This document shows positions 1 to 9,476 of a stretch of 64,000 bases of DNA, in pieces. A model generated the notes under the pieces. It worked only from the letters and a program-made list of their open reading frames with translations. It was not told the origin of the DNA and did no database searches. Source of the stretch: Bradyrhizobium sp. MOS003 (GTDB lineage: Bacteria > Pseudomonadota > Alphaproteobacteria > Rhizobiales > Xanthobacteraceae); contig NZ_PYFW01000002.1 in the NCBI RefSeq assembly GCF_003020125.1, forward strand, positions 859,501 through 923,500, written 5' to 3'. The translations under genes were made by a program, and so were the position numbers. Each line of letters opens with the position of its first letter. Position 1 is the stretch's first letter.

Positions 1-651
1 GACGTCATTCCTCGGTCATTTGGGAGGGACCTGCCCGAAATGCCGGACTGGGTGCCCAAGCACTTCGAGTTCCCGGGTTACATTCTCGGTGAACACCCCC
101 AGACATTCGGGCCGCGCGCCGAGCTTCGACGACGGCTCGGCTACCGGGACGGCGAGCGCGTCTGCATCGTCACGGTGGGCGGTTCAGGCGTCGGTGCGCC
201 GCTCATCCGGCGCGTTTTGGAGAGTTATCCGCTGGTACGGTCCAGGATACCGGGATTGCGCATGATCGTGATCGCCGGTCCCCGGATTGATCCGGCGACA
301 TTGAACGCTCCGGTCGGCGTTGAAGTTCGATCATTCGTAGCCGACCTGGACCGACATCTCGCAGCCTGCGACCTGGCCATCGTTCAGGGCGGACTTACCA
401 CGTGCATGGAGCTGACAGCGGCCGGCACCCCCTTCATCTATTTCCCGCTGCAGAGTCATTTCGAGCAGAACTACCATGTGGCATATCGACTGGATCGCTA
501 TAGCGCCGGCCGGCGTATGAACTATGCAGACTCAACGCCCGAGATGATTGCTGAAGCGACTATCCGCGCCCTGACCGAGCCGACATTCTCTAAGCCGGTC
601 GAAAGCGGCGGTGCAGCGCGCGCGGCGCGCATGCTTGCGGAACTGCTCTGA
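1..651 (+). CDS. Glycosyltransferase, C-terminal part (5' end cut by window edge)
   Basis: The frame is open from base 1, so this is the 3' part of a longer gene; the first internal ATG is at 40. The visible ~216 residues have the C-terminal Rossmann half of a GT-B (MurG/UGT-like) glycosyltransferase: a strand-turn VTVGGSGVG, then an acceptor/donor region AIVQGGLTTCMELTAAGTP resembling the nucleotide-sugar binding loop (GGxxTxxE) of that fold. In the family this half binds the NDP-sugar donor. The acceptor cannot be told because the N-terminal half is missing. It is followed by about 730 bases without a gene and then a serine recombinase, so this gene may mark the chromosomal flank of an island. 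Fold assignment is fairly sure; substrate unknown. Confidence 0.7.
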   Translation, partial: DVIPRSFGRDLPEMPDWVPKHFEFPGYILGEHPQTFGPRAELRRRLGYRDGERVCIVTVGGSGVGAPLIRRVLESYPLVRSRIPGLRMIVIAGPRIDPATLNAPVGVEVRSFVADLDRHLAACDLAIVQGGLTTCMELTAAGTPFIYFPLQSHFEQNYHVAYRLDRYSAGRRMNYADSTPEMIAEATIRALTEPTFSKPVESGGAARAARMLAELL

Positions 652-1383
652 TGGCGCAATGATCAGTACTTCGCGATGACGGGACCACCGAACTTGTAGC
701 TCCACGCCCGGTTGCGGCTCTACGCGGTTCATCAATTAGCAAATGACCAGAGTGTTCCAAATGCAGATTGGCCACGTGTGTCTGGCGCGCTACAGAGAAC
801 TGCGTGTCTAACAACGTCGAGATTTGGATCTGACCCGTTTCTGATGGAGTTCACTGGCGACTGCGGTTCTCAACGGTCGCCGGCATCAAGGCCACAAGCG
901 GAACGCCGGTCGAATGAAAGAGGCCGCCCACCGAGACGGCCTTATGGGTCATAACCTGACTTCTCATCTCGTGGACCAACATGTCCACTAAGGCTCGGTG
1001 ACCGGCCCGTCGGGAACCCCACTAACCGGCCGCCCCTGTTTTTTCGAAAAAACGAAATATGTCTTGCTCCGTCGGGCAAAACAGTGGTTCATAGCGTGCT
1101 GGTAGTCGACGTAGGAGCCAGCATCGTGGCCGACGGATACGAAACGTCTTCGGAGCTATCCAAGATCGCCAAGCTCAACGGCGACTTCAGGAGAAACTAT
1201 GGAACCTGCCTTGGAGCGTTCCTGTACCTGAGATCAATAAGTGCCGCGCGAGGGCGCTCTTGGTTATGGGGCGGCCTTTTTTCACTCGCCTGTTCGGCCG
1301 TGCTAGGATGGCTTAGCAAGTACGTCCAGTTGCCCTGGTGATGCATCAAGCGGAAGTGACCTCGCGCTCTAACGGAGGCGCGC
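652..1383. other. Intergenic stretch, no supported gene
   Basis: No convincing gene on either strand; the short open frames lack protein-like composition and conserved motifs. An imperfect hairpin (AGGCCG at 921-926 pairing with CGGCCT at 937-942) could be a weak terminator for the glycosyltransferase. A T-run near 1277-1282 follows a GC-rich stretch but I could not draw a clean stem. If the downstream recombinase is an integrase, its attachment site could be here, but no repeat was identified. Confidence 0.4.
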
Positions 1384-2955
1384 ATGACCAACGCCCTGAT
1401 CATTCGTCCTGCGTCTGATCTGTTATCGGCCTCAAGCGCGGGACGGGCCGCGCAATATGTCCGGATGTCTACGGACAATCAGCGTTATTCCACGCAGATT
1501 CAGGCAGCCGCAATCGCGATGTATGCCGCACAGCATGATCTCGTGATTGTTCGCACTTATACGGACGAAGGCCGAAGCGGTCTTCGGATCGAGCGGCGCG
1601 AGGGCTTGATCGAGCTCGTCCGCAGTGGCCGGACAGACTTCGACCACATCCTTGTCTATGACGTGAGCCGTTGGGGGAGATTTCAGGACGTTGATGAGAG
1701 CGCCTATTACGAGTTCACCTGCCGCCTGGCGGGGATAAAGGTCTGCTACTGTGCCGAGCAGTTCGACAATGACGGTAGTGTCTTTGCGAGCATCGTAAAG
1801 AACCTCAAAAGGGTGATGGCAGCCGAATATTCTAGAGAACTCTCGGTCAAGGTCCATGCTGGCGCCTGCCGCGTCGCCAGTCTCGGGTTCAAGCAGGGCG
1901 GCCCTGCGGGGTATGGCCTCCAACGCGAACTGCTCGATGAAAGCGGGTGCTCAAAGGGAATCTTGCTGAAAGGCCAACGCAAGCATCTTCAGACCGACCG
2001 GGTCGTGATCCGGCCCGGGACGGAGACGGAGCAAGCCGTGGTCGCTCGGATCTTTCGGGAGTTTGTCGTTCACGGCCGATCGCGCGGATCCATCGTTCGC
2101 TGTTTAAACAATGAGGAAATTCCCAACCACAGAACGAAGCCTTGGTCCCTTGCAATGGTCCGCCACGTTTTGAGCAACGAGGCCTATATTGGCAACAGCG
2201 TCTATAATCGAACGTCGGTCCGGCTTAGGCAGGCGAAGAAGAAGAATCCACCGGAACTATGGATTCGGGCCACTGGCCTCTTCGAGCCAGTCGTCGACAA
2301 GAGCATCTTCCTCAAAGCCCAGAACCTGTTGAAGGAAAAGCAAGGGAGATGGTCGAATGAACTGCTTCTGAAGAAGTTGCGGGAGACACTGTCGGTGCAT
2401 GGGAAGCTGAGCGCCTCCATTCTCGCTGCTTCGGACAATATGCCGAGCGCCGCTCTTTACGCCTGCCGTTTCGGAAGTCTGAGGGAAGCCTTTCGCCGTG
2501 TCGGCTATGTTGATTCTGAGCGGAGTTACGACTACGCCGACGCGCGGAAGCAGTCTGAAGCAGAGCTATCAAGACAGGTAGAAGCTCTGCTCACTCATAT
2601 CACGGCGAGTGGCATTACCGCAGAGTTTAGTGCGGAAGCAGGCGTGATGACAGTTGCGGGCAAGCTCGCGATCTCGGTGCGGATGGGGCGATATTACCGC
2701 GGTAGACGCCATGCACCCTGCTGGTTGGTTCATCGGCGCACGATCGAACCGGCCGGACTTATTCTTGCGCTGCGATTGGATAAGGAGACAAACAGGGAGG
2801 TCATCGATTACTTTCTCTTGCCCCTGCACGAAATGGCTAAACACGTGATCGGCCTCACGGCGACGCCCCGCTCTCGATTTTCGGTCTACCGATGCCTCAC
2901 AACGAACGACGTGTTGCAGTCGATCATGACGAAAGTGGCGGCTTTGCTTAGTTGA
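1384..2955 (+). CDS. Large serine recombinase (resolvase/invertase type)
   Basis: 523 residues starting at ATG 1384, preceded by GGAGG a few bases upstream. The N-terminal catalytic domain has the YVRMSTDNQ motif with the nucleophile serine at residue 29, followed by the conserved TDEGRSG and YDVSRWGRF segments. A recombinase domain follows (about residues 160-310) with the AVVARIFREFV and SLAMVRHVLSNEAYIG elements. The C-terminal ~200 residues are diverged and lack an obvious Zn ribbon or long coiled coil. Such enzymes cut both strands through a 5'-phosphoserine link to integrate or excise DNA. It differs clearly from the second serine recombinase at 30487. It may have moved the segment to its right, but no att site was identified. 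Confidence 0.85.
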   Translation: MTNALIIRPASDLLSASSAGRAAQYVRMSTDNQRYSTQIQAAAIAMYAAQHDLVIVRTYTDEGRSGLRIERREGLIELVRSGRTDFDHILVYDVSRWGRFQDVDESAYYEFTCRLAGIKVCYCAEQFDNDGSVFASIVKNLKRVMAAEYSRELSVKVHAGACRVASLGFKQGGPAGYGLQRELLDESGCSKGILLKGQRKHLQTDRVVIRPGTETEQAVVARIFREFVVHGRSRGSIVRCLNNEEIPNHRTKPWSLAMVRHVLSNEAYIGNSVYNRTSVRLRQAKKKNPPELWIRATGLFEPVVDKSIFLKAQNLLKEKQGRWSNELLLKKLRETLSVHGKLSASILAASDNMPSAALYACRFGSLREAFRRVGYVDSERSYDYADARKQSEAELSRQVEALLTHITASGITAEFSAEAGVMTVAGKLAISVRMGRYYRGRRHAPCWLVHRRTIEPAGLILALRLDKETNREVIDYFLLPLHEMAKHVIGLTATPRSRFSVYRCLTTNDVLQSIMTKVAALLS

Positions 2956-3209
2956 GAGCCCGGTGTCCGACGCAATTCGTCAACAGACCCTTGCACCTTG
3001 TGAGTAGGCCTGGGGCGCGAAATCCGACACGACCTCGCACAGGCCATTGGTAAAGACGAGGAAGGCGGGATGCGCCGACCCCTTAAAACGATGGGTTCAT
3101 ATTGCCGAGATGCTCACAAGTGCAAATAGCGCGAAATTAGCCGGGCAAGACGCCCGACAGGTATCTCGTTTGACGACGCTCCGACTTGCCAGGCGAGTTC
3201 AAGAAGCAG

Positions 3210-3479
3210 TTAACGTTCAGACTTCATGAGCTGCAGCGGAAGCACGAGCACTACATTGATCTGCATATCGAGGATCTTCGAGGCGATGATCGAAATGTGT
3301 AGAGCGAACTCGTCCTCCATCTCTGCCGCGGCATCCTCATCGCTTGCGTATACGTACAGGATGTCGCCATCCACTTCGTCAAACCGGACAGCTCGGAAGA
3401 GCCGATCGAACCGATTTGCACCCACGATCAGCGCCATGCGCGCGGCAATCGCCTGATCCTGTACGTCAGTCACAATCAT
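3210..3479 (-). CDS. Small hypothetical protein (89 aa)
   Basis: ATG at 3479, 11 bases after the stop of the exported protein gene at 3491-3913, so probably co-transcribed with it. The product is acidic in the middle (DEVDGDILYVYASDEDAAAEMEDEF) with a hydrophobic C-terminal strand region, and has no signal peptide or known motif. I do not recognise a family. Composition and tight spacing support a real gene. Confidence 0.45.
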   Translation of the reverse strand: MIVTDVQDQAIAARMALIVGANRFDRLFRAVRFDEVDGDILYVYASDEDAAAEMEDEFALHISIIASKILDMQINVVLVLPLQLMKSER

Positions 3480-3490
3480 GCGGCATGGCC

Positions 3491-3913
3491 CTAGTTTTCC
3501 CTGCCGTCCTCGACAGCAAAGACCTGATAATATTGCCCTGGCGCAGCCTGCGTGAACACAATCTCTATTGCCACTATTTCCGCATAGCCCTTGGCTTCGT
3601 CGCCGATATTGATGAGGTCTATCACAACGCCCCCTTTGCCGGTGTCGAAATTAGACGCTGGCGCGCCGGGAATCCGGATCAGGCCCTGCATGCTGGGTCC
3701 CTTAGTGCGTATGGCGACTTTGATCTGCGCCGTGTTTCGCCGGGGCAGGCCCGAGGAGCGGAGATCGATGCGTTGCCACTGATAAAGGTCTCTTGAGGAG
3801 CGGCCTACGTGAATCGGGTCAGCAGTAGGCTCGATTGCCGCCGTGGCTGGAGAGGTCAGCGCGAAGAGAGCAACGAGAAGGAGCCGCGATGTTGAACCCA
3901 TAGCAGCAACCAT
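3491..3913 (-). CDS. Exported hypothetical protein (140 aa)
   Basis: The N-terminus (start at 3913, or the in-frame ATG at 3901) is a clear Sec signal peptide: a basic/polar start, a LLLVALFALTSPATAA hydrophobic core and an AxA cleavage site near residue 26. The mature ~115 residues look like a small beta-rich periplasmic domain, with no cysteines and no recognised motif. It is one of several unrelated small exported proteins clustered between 3.2 and 10.3 kb, all on the minus strand. Function unknown. Confidence 0.6.
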   Translation of the reverse strand: MVAAMGSTSRLLLVALFALTSPATAAIEPTADPIHVGRSSRDLYQWQRIDLRSSGLPRRNTAQIKVAIRTKGPSMQGLIRIPGAPASNFDTGKGGVVIDLINIGDEAKGYAEIVAIEIVFTQAAPGQYYQVFAVEDGREN

Positions 3914-3950
3914 CAGCCTGTCATCGGGAGAGGCAGTTGAACGTCAATCT

Positions 3951-4358
3951 CTACTGCTTTATTCCAAGTTGCTCTGCGCAAACGCTGCCAAGCTGGACAC
4001 CCGTAGGAATTGGTCCGTAATAGAGGCTGCTGTCCTTGTCCTCAGTATCGAGACTTTTGACCGTTCCGTTCGGCGATGCAACGACGTTGACTTTGCAAGC
4101 GTATCCCCGCGAACTTCCCGATGCGCTGGCTTGACCGTCGCGAGAGACCGAAAATGAACTTGCAGTTGCGAGTTGCCACGAATAGGCGGTTTCGCCACTG
4201 TTCATCTTGAAACTACTTGCGGGTGGTCCCCACCGAACGACAAGGGCATCTACATTTTTTCCAATGTAGTCCTGGCCCAACTTGGCGCGAACATCCGCGC
4301 CTGTTGCGTAACATCCGCCCAATGCCACACAGAGCACTGCAATTCCCAGCCCACGCAT
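3951..4358 (-). CDS. Small lipoprotein, BamE/SmpA-like layout
   Basis: The start is placed at ATG 4358 because a purine-rich GGGGGAAGAA sits just upstream; the frame remains open to 4406. The signal peptide MRGLGIAVLCVALGGC ends in a lipobox (LGGC) with the lipidated cysteine at residue 16. The mature part has the pattern of small outer-membrane lipoproteins: a short helix (AKLGQDYIGKNVDALV), then RWGPPASSF and a beta hairpin with AYSW. This resembles the BamE/SmpA-type fold in outline, but I cannot claim homology. Likely an outer-membrane or periplasm-facing lipoprotein of unknown partner. Confidence 0.6.
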   Translation of the reverse strand: MRGLGIAVLCVALGGCYATGADVRAKLGQDYIGKNVDALVVRWGPPASSFKMNSGETAYSWQLATASSFSVSRDGQASASGSSRGYACKVNVVASPNGTVKSLDTEDKDSSLYYGPIPTGVQLGSVCAEQLGIKQ

Positions 4359-4559
4359 TTCTTCCCCCACTCGCTGCATCCAAACGCAACTGCTGCGCGA
4401 GATCAAGGCTTATCCGAGTTTTTTAGTAGCCGTTGTCGAGGGGGGCCTGGCTGGACGGCTGCACCGCTAGGAATCGGAGGCGGCGTTACCCTGCCATCTC
4501 AGCATTGCAACTTCGACGCAAGCGGCGTCTATCTCCATTGGCAGGCATGAGGCTGCCTA

Positions 4560-5282
4560 TCATTTCTGCCGAGATGATGGTGGTGTCGACAGATGCCCTG
4601 CCAGTAGATTCATCATCTCGGGGTCGACGGTACTGGCCCCCCGCCGCCTCCTTTGAGCATCTGCGATGGTGTAGCGGCCACTATCCCGCTTGGTGATTTT
4701 GCCACGATGGAACAATACGATTCCAACGAAGGGATCTTCCAAATCTTCGGCGAGCATTTCGTCGACCAAGGCCTCGGCGGCGTCCCAGCACGACGCGCGC
4801 CGCAGCACATCTAATAGCACCAGCCGCGTATTGATCGACTTGATCCCGCTTCCTGCTAAACGTGCGGCGGCCTTGAGACGCAATACGGCCGCTTGGTCCG
4901 GTTGCTTGCTGTCATCAGCGATCCAGGCGGCACTTAGCGTATCCAGGAATGCCGCCATCCGGTCGCCATCATGGGCGTGCTCGGCGGCTCTGACCAGAAA
5001 GCGGCGCGCGGCCGGGTCGAATGTCGGGTCCGAGGAGGCCGCCTGAAATTCCGGCGTCTGCATGAAGCTCTTCGCCTTGGCATCGCCCTGTTCGATGTCG
5101 GGGGCCACATAGCCGCAGAAGGGGCATTCCAGCAGCCAGTAACTGATGGTGGAACGCGCCATGCCGCCCTGCCGCTGGTCGAGGTCGGGCGGGCGGAAGG
5201 AGTTGGTACTCAACAGCACCGTTTGCTTGGATTTCTTGCCGCAGCAAAAGCATCGCAGCGTTTCCTCCTTATAGTCCGTCAT
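4560..5282 (-). CDS. Zinc-ribbon protein with helical repeat region (DUF2225-like)
   Basis: About 240 residues; start chosen at ATG 5282 (MTDYKEETLRC), which has an AGGCGG-type ribosome site, over the longer frame to 5315. Two CxxC pairs, CFCCGKK near residue 10 and CPFCGY near residue 50, would bind one zinc. The remainder is alanine-rich and helical with TPR-like character (residues ~85-200). This arrangement recalls DUF2225, whose members start with a Cys4 site and continue as helical repeats. It follows the TPR gene at 5329-6429 by 46 bases in the same direction, so the two probably form one transcript. Function unknown. Confidence 0.6.
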   Translation of the reverse strand: MTDYKEETLRCFCCGKKSKQTVLLSTNSFRPPDLDQRQGGMARSTISYWLLECPFCGYVAPDIEQGDAKAKSFMQTPEFQAASSDPTFDPAARRFLVRAAEHAHDGDRMAAFLDTLSAAWIADDSKQPDQAAVLRLKAAARLAGSGIKSINTRLVLLDVLRRASCWDAAEALVDEMLAEDLEDPFVGIVLFHRGKITKRDSGRYTIADAQRRRRGASTVDPEMMNLLAGHLSTPPSSRQK

Positions 5283-5328
5283 TGATCGCCGCCTGATTCT
5301 CGAAGCTTGTCGCAATTAAGTCCACGTT

Positions 5329-6429
5329 CTAACCCCAACCCCATCGCTTCTTGGTATTAAAGCGAATGCTCTCCGAAGTCGCTACGAGCATCTCCAGCAA
5401 GCCGAACTTATGGCTGTAGAGAGCGTCCTTGCTGCCTGAAAGATCTTCGATTCGGGACGTAAGGGTAGGCCGCTTGGCGTCGAGGAAGGTCCGCAACACG
5501 GCAAAGCATCGCTCGAGCATCGGTTCGGCCTTGTAGGATCCATCGTGTGCATAGGCTTCCGCCAGCGCGACCAAGATCCACAGCAACGCCGCGGCATTGT
5601 TCCCGTATGCCCGCTCGGAAATCCCGAGCAGGCGCTCGAGGGGAGGCACAGCCTCCCTGAAATCCCGGCAATCGAGATAGGCGCGAGCCATCGCTTCGAG
5701 CGGTTTCTGAATTTGCAGACTGTCCGGTTCGAATAGCTTCTCGTTGATTGTCAACGCGGCATCGAACATGACCTTAGCCTTCTGGCGACGTTGGGCCTTG
5801 ACGCTCGATGGTTTCTGGTTGCTCCCCGCAACATAGGCGACGCCGAGCTTCACCAGCACCTTCGCTGTCTCCTGGCTCTCTCCGCCGTGAGAATGCTCGT
5901 GCACGTCAAGGCAGCGTCCGCAATAGCGGTCGGCCAGCTCTTGCTCGTCCGCGTCAAGGCAGACCGCGACCAAAGCTTCGAGCGGCGCTGCGGCTTCGGC
6001 GCTTTCAGCGCCATGAATCTCCGTCCTAATGGCGAGACTGCGTTCGAGAAACGGGACGGCCTTGGAAGGTTCGTTGCCGGCCGCATATCGCGAGGCAATG
6101 AAATCGCACTCCTCGGCTACGCCCGGGCTGATGTCTCCAAGAGCGGCGGCCTTGACATCTAGTCGCTTCAGAAACAACGGCTCAAGCAGTTTGAAGCCAC
6201 CCGAGTTCTTGTGATTGATCCATTCGTCCAGTTGCGGCAGCAGCGACGCCGGGCCTCTCAGCGCTTCGCCGATCCTAATGCTGCGTTCGAAATACGGGAT
6301 GGCAATCGCTGCCTTTCCGGATTGACAAATCAGCATGGCCAGCGTGTGCAGTGCAGTCGCCACCTCGAGACTGTCGGTTCCGAACTTGGCCTCTAACGCG
6401 GCGATATGGGCAAGGTGGTGGTCGTACAT
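5329..6429 (-). CDS. TPR-repeat protein (tandem tetratricopeptide, ~366 aa)
   Basis: Successive ~42-residue TPR_12-type repeats are visible, each with LG/LA...YxxA...PxxERxLxI features, e.g. AIPYFERSIRIGEALRG, AVPFLERSLAIRTEIHG and AVPPLERLLGISERAYG. Start taken at ATG 6429 (MYDHHLAHI); an alternative in-frame start is at 6468. No signal peptide or catalytic motif. TPR proteins of this kind act as protein-binding scaffolds. A paralogue with the same opening pattern (IAxLExxFGxxxLxVAxAL) lies just upstream at 6867-7976, so the pair probably arose by duplication. Confidence 0.75.
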   Translation of the reverse strand: MYDHHLAHIAALEAKFGTDSLEVATALHTLAMLICQSGKAAIAIPYFERSIRIGEALRGPASLLPQLDEWINHKNSGGFKLLEPLFLKRLDVKAAALGDISPGVAEECDFIASRYAAGNEPSKAVPFLERSLAIRTEIHGAESAEAAAPLEALVAVCLDADEQELADRYCGRCLDVHEHSHGGESQETAKVLVKLGVAYVAGSNQKPSSVKAQRRQKAKVMFDAALTINEKLFEPDSLQIQKPLEAMARAYLDCRDFREAVPPLERLLGISERAYGNNAAALLWILVALAEAYAHDGSYKAEPMLERCFAVLRTFLDAKRPTLTSRIEDLSGSKDALYSHKFGLLEMLVATSESIRFNTKKRWGWG

Positions 6430-6866
6430 GAAAGGTGTTGACCTCAGATCTCGATGAAAACGGTGCATCTCTCAGTGGCACAGACGCAGCGAGCTCGCCG
6501 CGCCCAAACCGAACGACTTTCTTACACATTGACCGAACGTCTTGGCGGCGGCGATCGGGGCTGGTACCACATTGCCAGGTTCCATCCATTATCCGCACAA
6601 TACTTCGGCTAGTGACACGGGCGGTCATCCTTCCAGGTGGTCTCATGGGCTCACGATGATCGTTGGCAAATTGACCTCGCCTGGTCTTATCGTCATGGAT
6701 ACGCTCGAGGACGCCTGCCGACATCGTCGGATTATTTGCGGATCCGCATGGCGGCGATTGGGCGAGCTTCTGCCCCACCACAGTCGCGCTTATCGGTGCC
6801 CCAAAGGTTACGACGAACCCAGCGAGAACGAGCGGAAGAACGGGAATGCACAGCTCATCATCCAAT
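6430..6866. other. Gap between two TPR genes, possible small exported ORF
   Basis: A minus-strand frame starting at TTG 6865 opens with a hydrophobic stretch (VLPLVLAGFVVTFGAPISA) that could be a signal peptide. It lacks a basic N-terminus and soon turns into low-complexity sequence that runs into the TPR gene. Either a decayed exported gene or noncoding. Nothing else is supported here. Confidence 0.3.
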
Positions 6867-7976
6867 CTAAGGTGCGTTCAGGTCGAGTATGTTCGGCGCA
6901 TAATCCCGGTGGGCCCCGTCCTGGCTCATGGCCACCCAGGCGAGGACCTCTGGCAGGCGATCATCCCCCGGATCGGGCGAATCGCTCATTTGAGTGACCA
7001 GGTCGTCATCCATTGAATCAGGCCACAGCTCGCGTAACGCGGTGAACCGCGCATCGGCCGGCAGCTGGAAGATCCTTTTCACTTCAGCGACGGCGAGCCC
7101 GGCGACTTCGCTAGCGTCCGTCCGGCGCTCCGCCTCGAGAAGCCGCTGGGCGAATTGCAGCAACAGCTTGGCCCTCCGCGGCCAAATCGTCGCAGGACCG
7201 TCTGGCAGGAGCGACGTCAGATCCTCGACGCGGCCATAGCGTGCAAGGGCCTGGGTGGTCTCGGCGAAGGCTTCCAGCAGCTTGGCAGGCTCGCTCGCGA
7301 GCACCGCTGCCTTGATTTTCAGGCTCCGCTGCAGCATCGGCCCGATCTCGCCGGCTTGCTTTATGGCCGCCAAGGTCCGGATCAATGCGTCAAGCAGGGC
7401 CGCAAGCCTTGCATCACCGGGGGCTTTCATTTCCGTATGGATGGCGAGCGCCCGGCGGAGCAGCGGCTCGGCCTCGGTCGGCTGACCGTTCCGTAGTAGC
7501 AGCTTGCCGAGCCGCAGCAGCTTCGCCGTCGTCTCGCCGGACAGAGGTCCGTGGATTCTTTCGACCAATTCGAGACACCGCTTCTGGCAAGACACGGCGT
7601 CCTTAATCCGAAATGTTCGCAAATGGCGGTCGGTGAGTTCCTCGAGCGCCGGCAGCAGATCGACGCTGGCCACGCCAAGCACGCTTTCCCGGATCTCCTG
7701 GCTGCGGCGGAACAGTTCTCCCGCCTCCGGCCGGCCCTTGTGTTCGGCGCATTTAGCCCAACGTAGTAGCCCATCGGCAACGCGGATGTCGGCGCCGAGC
7801 TTGCCCTCCCGGATCTGCAGGCTGCGGCGGAAATACGGCTCGGCGCCGGAATAGATGCGGTTCGCCGCGTACCACAGCGCAAACTCCTCTAGCGCGTCCG
7901 CGACGCGCAGGTCCTGCGGTCCGAACTGAGCTTCCAGCCGAGCGATCTCGGCTCGCTTCTGGTCGATCACTGACAT
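6867..7976 (-). CDS. TPR-repeat protein (369 aa), paralogue of the neighbouring gene
   Basis: ATG at 7976 with AGGAT just upstream. The first half carries TPR_12-like repeats (AEPYFRRSLQIREGKLG, AGELFRRSQEIRESVLG, AEPLLRRALAIHTEMK); the C-terminal ~130 residues are less repetitive. No signal peptide, so probably cytoplasmic. The N-terminal segment AEIARLEAQFGPQDLRVADAL parallels that of the protein at 5329-6429, which argues for an old tandem duplication. Likely a scaffold; partner unknown. Confidence 0.75.
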   Translation of the reverse strand: MSVIDQKRAEIARLEAQFGPQDLRVADALEEFALWYAANRIYSGAEPYFRRSLQIREGKLGADIRVADGLLRWAKCAEHKGRPEAGELFRRSQEIRESVLGVASVDLLPALEELTDRHLRTFRIKDAVSCQKRCLELVERIHGPLSGETTAKLLRLGKLLLRNGQPTEAEPLLRRALAIHTEMKAPGDARLAALLDALIRTLAAIKQAGEIGPMLQRSLKIKAAVLASEPAKLLEAFAETTQALARYGRVEDLTSLLPDGPATIWPRRAKLLLQFAQRLLEAERRTDASEVAGLAVAEVKRIFQLPADARFTALRELWPDSMDDDLVTQMSDSPDPGDDRLPEVLAWVAMSQDGAHRDYAPNILDLNAP

Positions 7977-8078
7977 ATCCTGATTTCTGCTCCTCGGTGG
8001 ACGATGAGTATTAGCTGCGCAGAGCCGGACCGAAAGTGCTCGCCGAATTGGATTTCGGCAGAAATGAACGACGTGCTG

Positions 8079-8623
8079 CTACTTCTCGCCACATTTTTCG
8101 ATTGCGGAACGCCAGTTTGGCGCGTCAACGCGCGGTAGTTTGTATTCCCCGCGCACCGCTGAAATTACCAAGGGGGCTGCCCTTTCGATGAGCGACAATA
8201 GGCGCGATTGAATTCGCTCCCAGCGATTGCCGAACAGTTCGGGATCACGCCGGGAAAAGCCGAGATCCCATTGCACAAAAGTGGTCTGATCGATGCCATC
8301 ACCCTCCTCGAACTTCCCGAAAAGCGTCATCCGCGATCGAGCGCTTCCGATCGAGATCGAAGCCTTTCCAGATTTGCGCGGTGTGCTCGGATATTGGTCA
8401 AATCGCCCGCGGGAGTTCTCATTGAAAACTCGAGAACGCCAGAGTTTGCTTTCGGGCACTTCAGGCCGGTCGGGTAATAGCTGTTCTCAGTTCGGGGAAT
8501 GTTTGAATTCAAAGGCGTTTGAGCAGCCGCGCCGTTCGATGCGGCGCAAGCCCAATTCAGCAGCCCAAGGCACAAAGGAAAGCACGCAACCCCTTTGAAC
8601 CGATTGCCTCTTGGCACTCGCAA
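8079..8623 (-). pseudogene. Exported hypothetical gene, apparently frameshifted
   Basis: Two overlapping minus-strand frames each hold half of what looks like one protein. The upstream frame (TTG start at 8623, ending 8327) has a signal-peptide-like N-terminus (ACFPLCLGLLNWACA) and a YYPTGLKCPKANSGVLEF segment. The downstream frame (to 8079) carries MTLFGKFEEGDGIDQTTF and a helical tail ending in EKCGEK. The frames differ by one base and the switch would fall around 8340-8400. It begins directly after the stop of the exported gene at 8624-9160. Either a true frameshift, a sequencing error, or two separate small genes. Confidence 0.45.
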
Positions 8624-9160
8624 TTACCGCGAACCAAGCGCCTTGCTCATGTAGCTAACAGTGTAGGTGCAAGGGCGGTCAGACTTGGTCGTGGATGAGG
8701 TGTGCTGGACAACTCCGCCGTCTCCAAACCTGAACGAGGCGATCTTGCTGGTAGTACCGCTCTTCTTGGAAATCTCATTCGAGTCGGGCTTCCCGTACAA
8801 AGTGACGAGCTTTGGCATCATGTCACTATCGCCCTTTTGGCACTCGTCGACAGTCTTGAACATTCCTGCAACAGCAAATGCCTCCACCCGAACGAGACCG
8901 CCATTGTTCTGGAAATGGAGGGTCAAGCCCTCGACATTCGGAAGCAGCGAGCATTTGTCACACGAAAGCACCTTGATGCCGGGTTGTGGCGGATCCTGTT
9001 CATATGGCTCCGCATCGGGTCCTAGCAACTTAGCTGCATTTTCATAGGTAGTCCCGAAGGCCACTTTACCAGGAGCATCAAGTTTCGCACGGCCCTGCTG
9101 AGCGGATGCGATCGAGCCAAGAAGAACTACAAGAACAAACGCTATAAAAGTCCTGATCAT
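8624..9160 (-). CDS. Exported hypothetical protein (178 aa)
   Basis: ATG at 9160 with AGGGTG upstream. Residues 1-20 form a signal peptide (MIRTFIAFVLVVLLGSIASA, cleavage after ASA). The mature domain has paired cysteines (LSCDKCSLL; a later ECQKG; and PCTYTV near the C-terminus), as expected of a disulfide-bonded periplasmic protein, and ends in a short beta strand (CTYTVSYMSKAL). No family recognised. It heads a probable transcript with the frameshifted gene directly downstream. Confidence 0.6.
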   Translation of the reverse strand: MIRTFIAFVLVVLLGSIASAQQGRAKLDAPGKVAFGTTYENAAKLLGPDAEPYEQDPPQPGIKVLSCDKCSLLPNVEGLTLHFQNNGGLVRVEAFAVAGMFKTVDECQKGDSDMMPKLVTLYGKPDSNEISKKSGTTSKIASFRFGDGGVVQHTSSTTKSDRPCTYTVSYMSKALGSR

Positions 9161-9476
9161 AAAAACACCCTATCCTGAATAACATCGGCCCTAAAATATC
9201 TAGCTCTCAATCCGACATTCCGACCGTCTATGATTTTGCAGTCCGTCCTATTTAGATGCACGTCACTTTCACATCCTCCATTGTACTTTCATGAAACTGC
9301 CCGGGCGCGATCTTCTTATTGCACCTGCACCAATCCGCTCTCGGTGATGTAGACGTGGGCTTTGCAACAAGGACCGGATTGCACAAAGAGGAATATAGAA
9401 GTCCCGCTCCAAGCGAACCACGAAAGGAGAAAATGCAGCGAGAGCCATCGGGAAGACTGTATCGTGTAGCTCTGGT
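9161..9476. other. Intergenic, AT-richer, likely promoter region
   Basis: About 315 bases between two minus-strand exported genes. It is visibly richer in A and T than the surrounding genes, as expected for a promoter of the gene starting at 9160, but no clear -35/-10 pair was picked out. No supported gene. Confidence 0.35.

Noticed and set aside
1084..1341. 85-codon plus-strand open frame before the serine recombinase
   Set aside because: No ribosome site, no homology-like pattern, and a random-looking composition.
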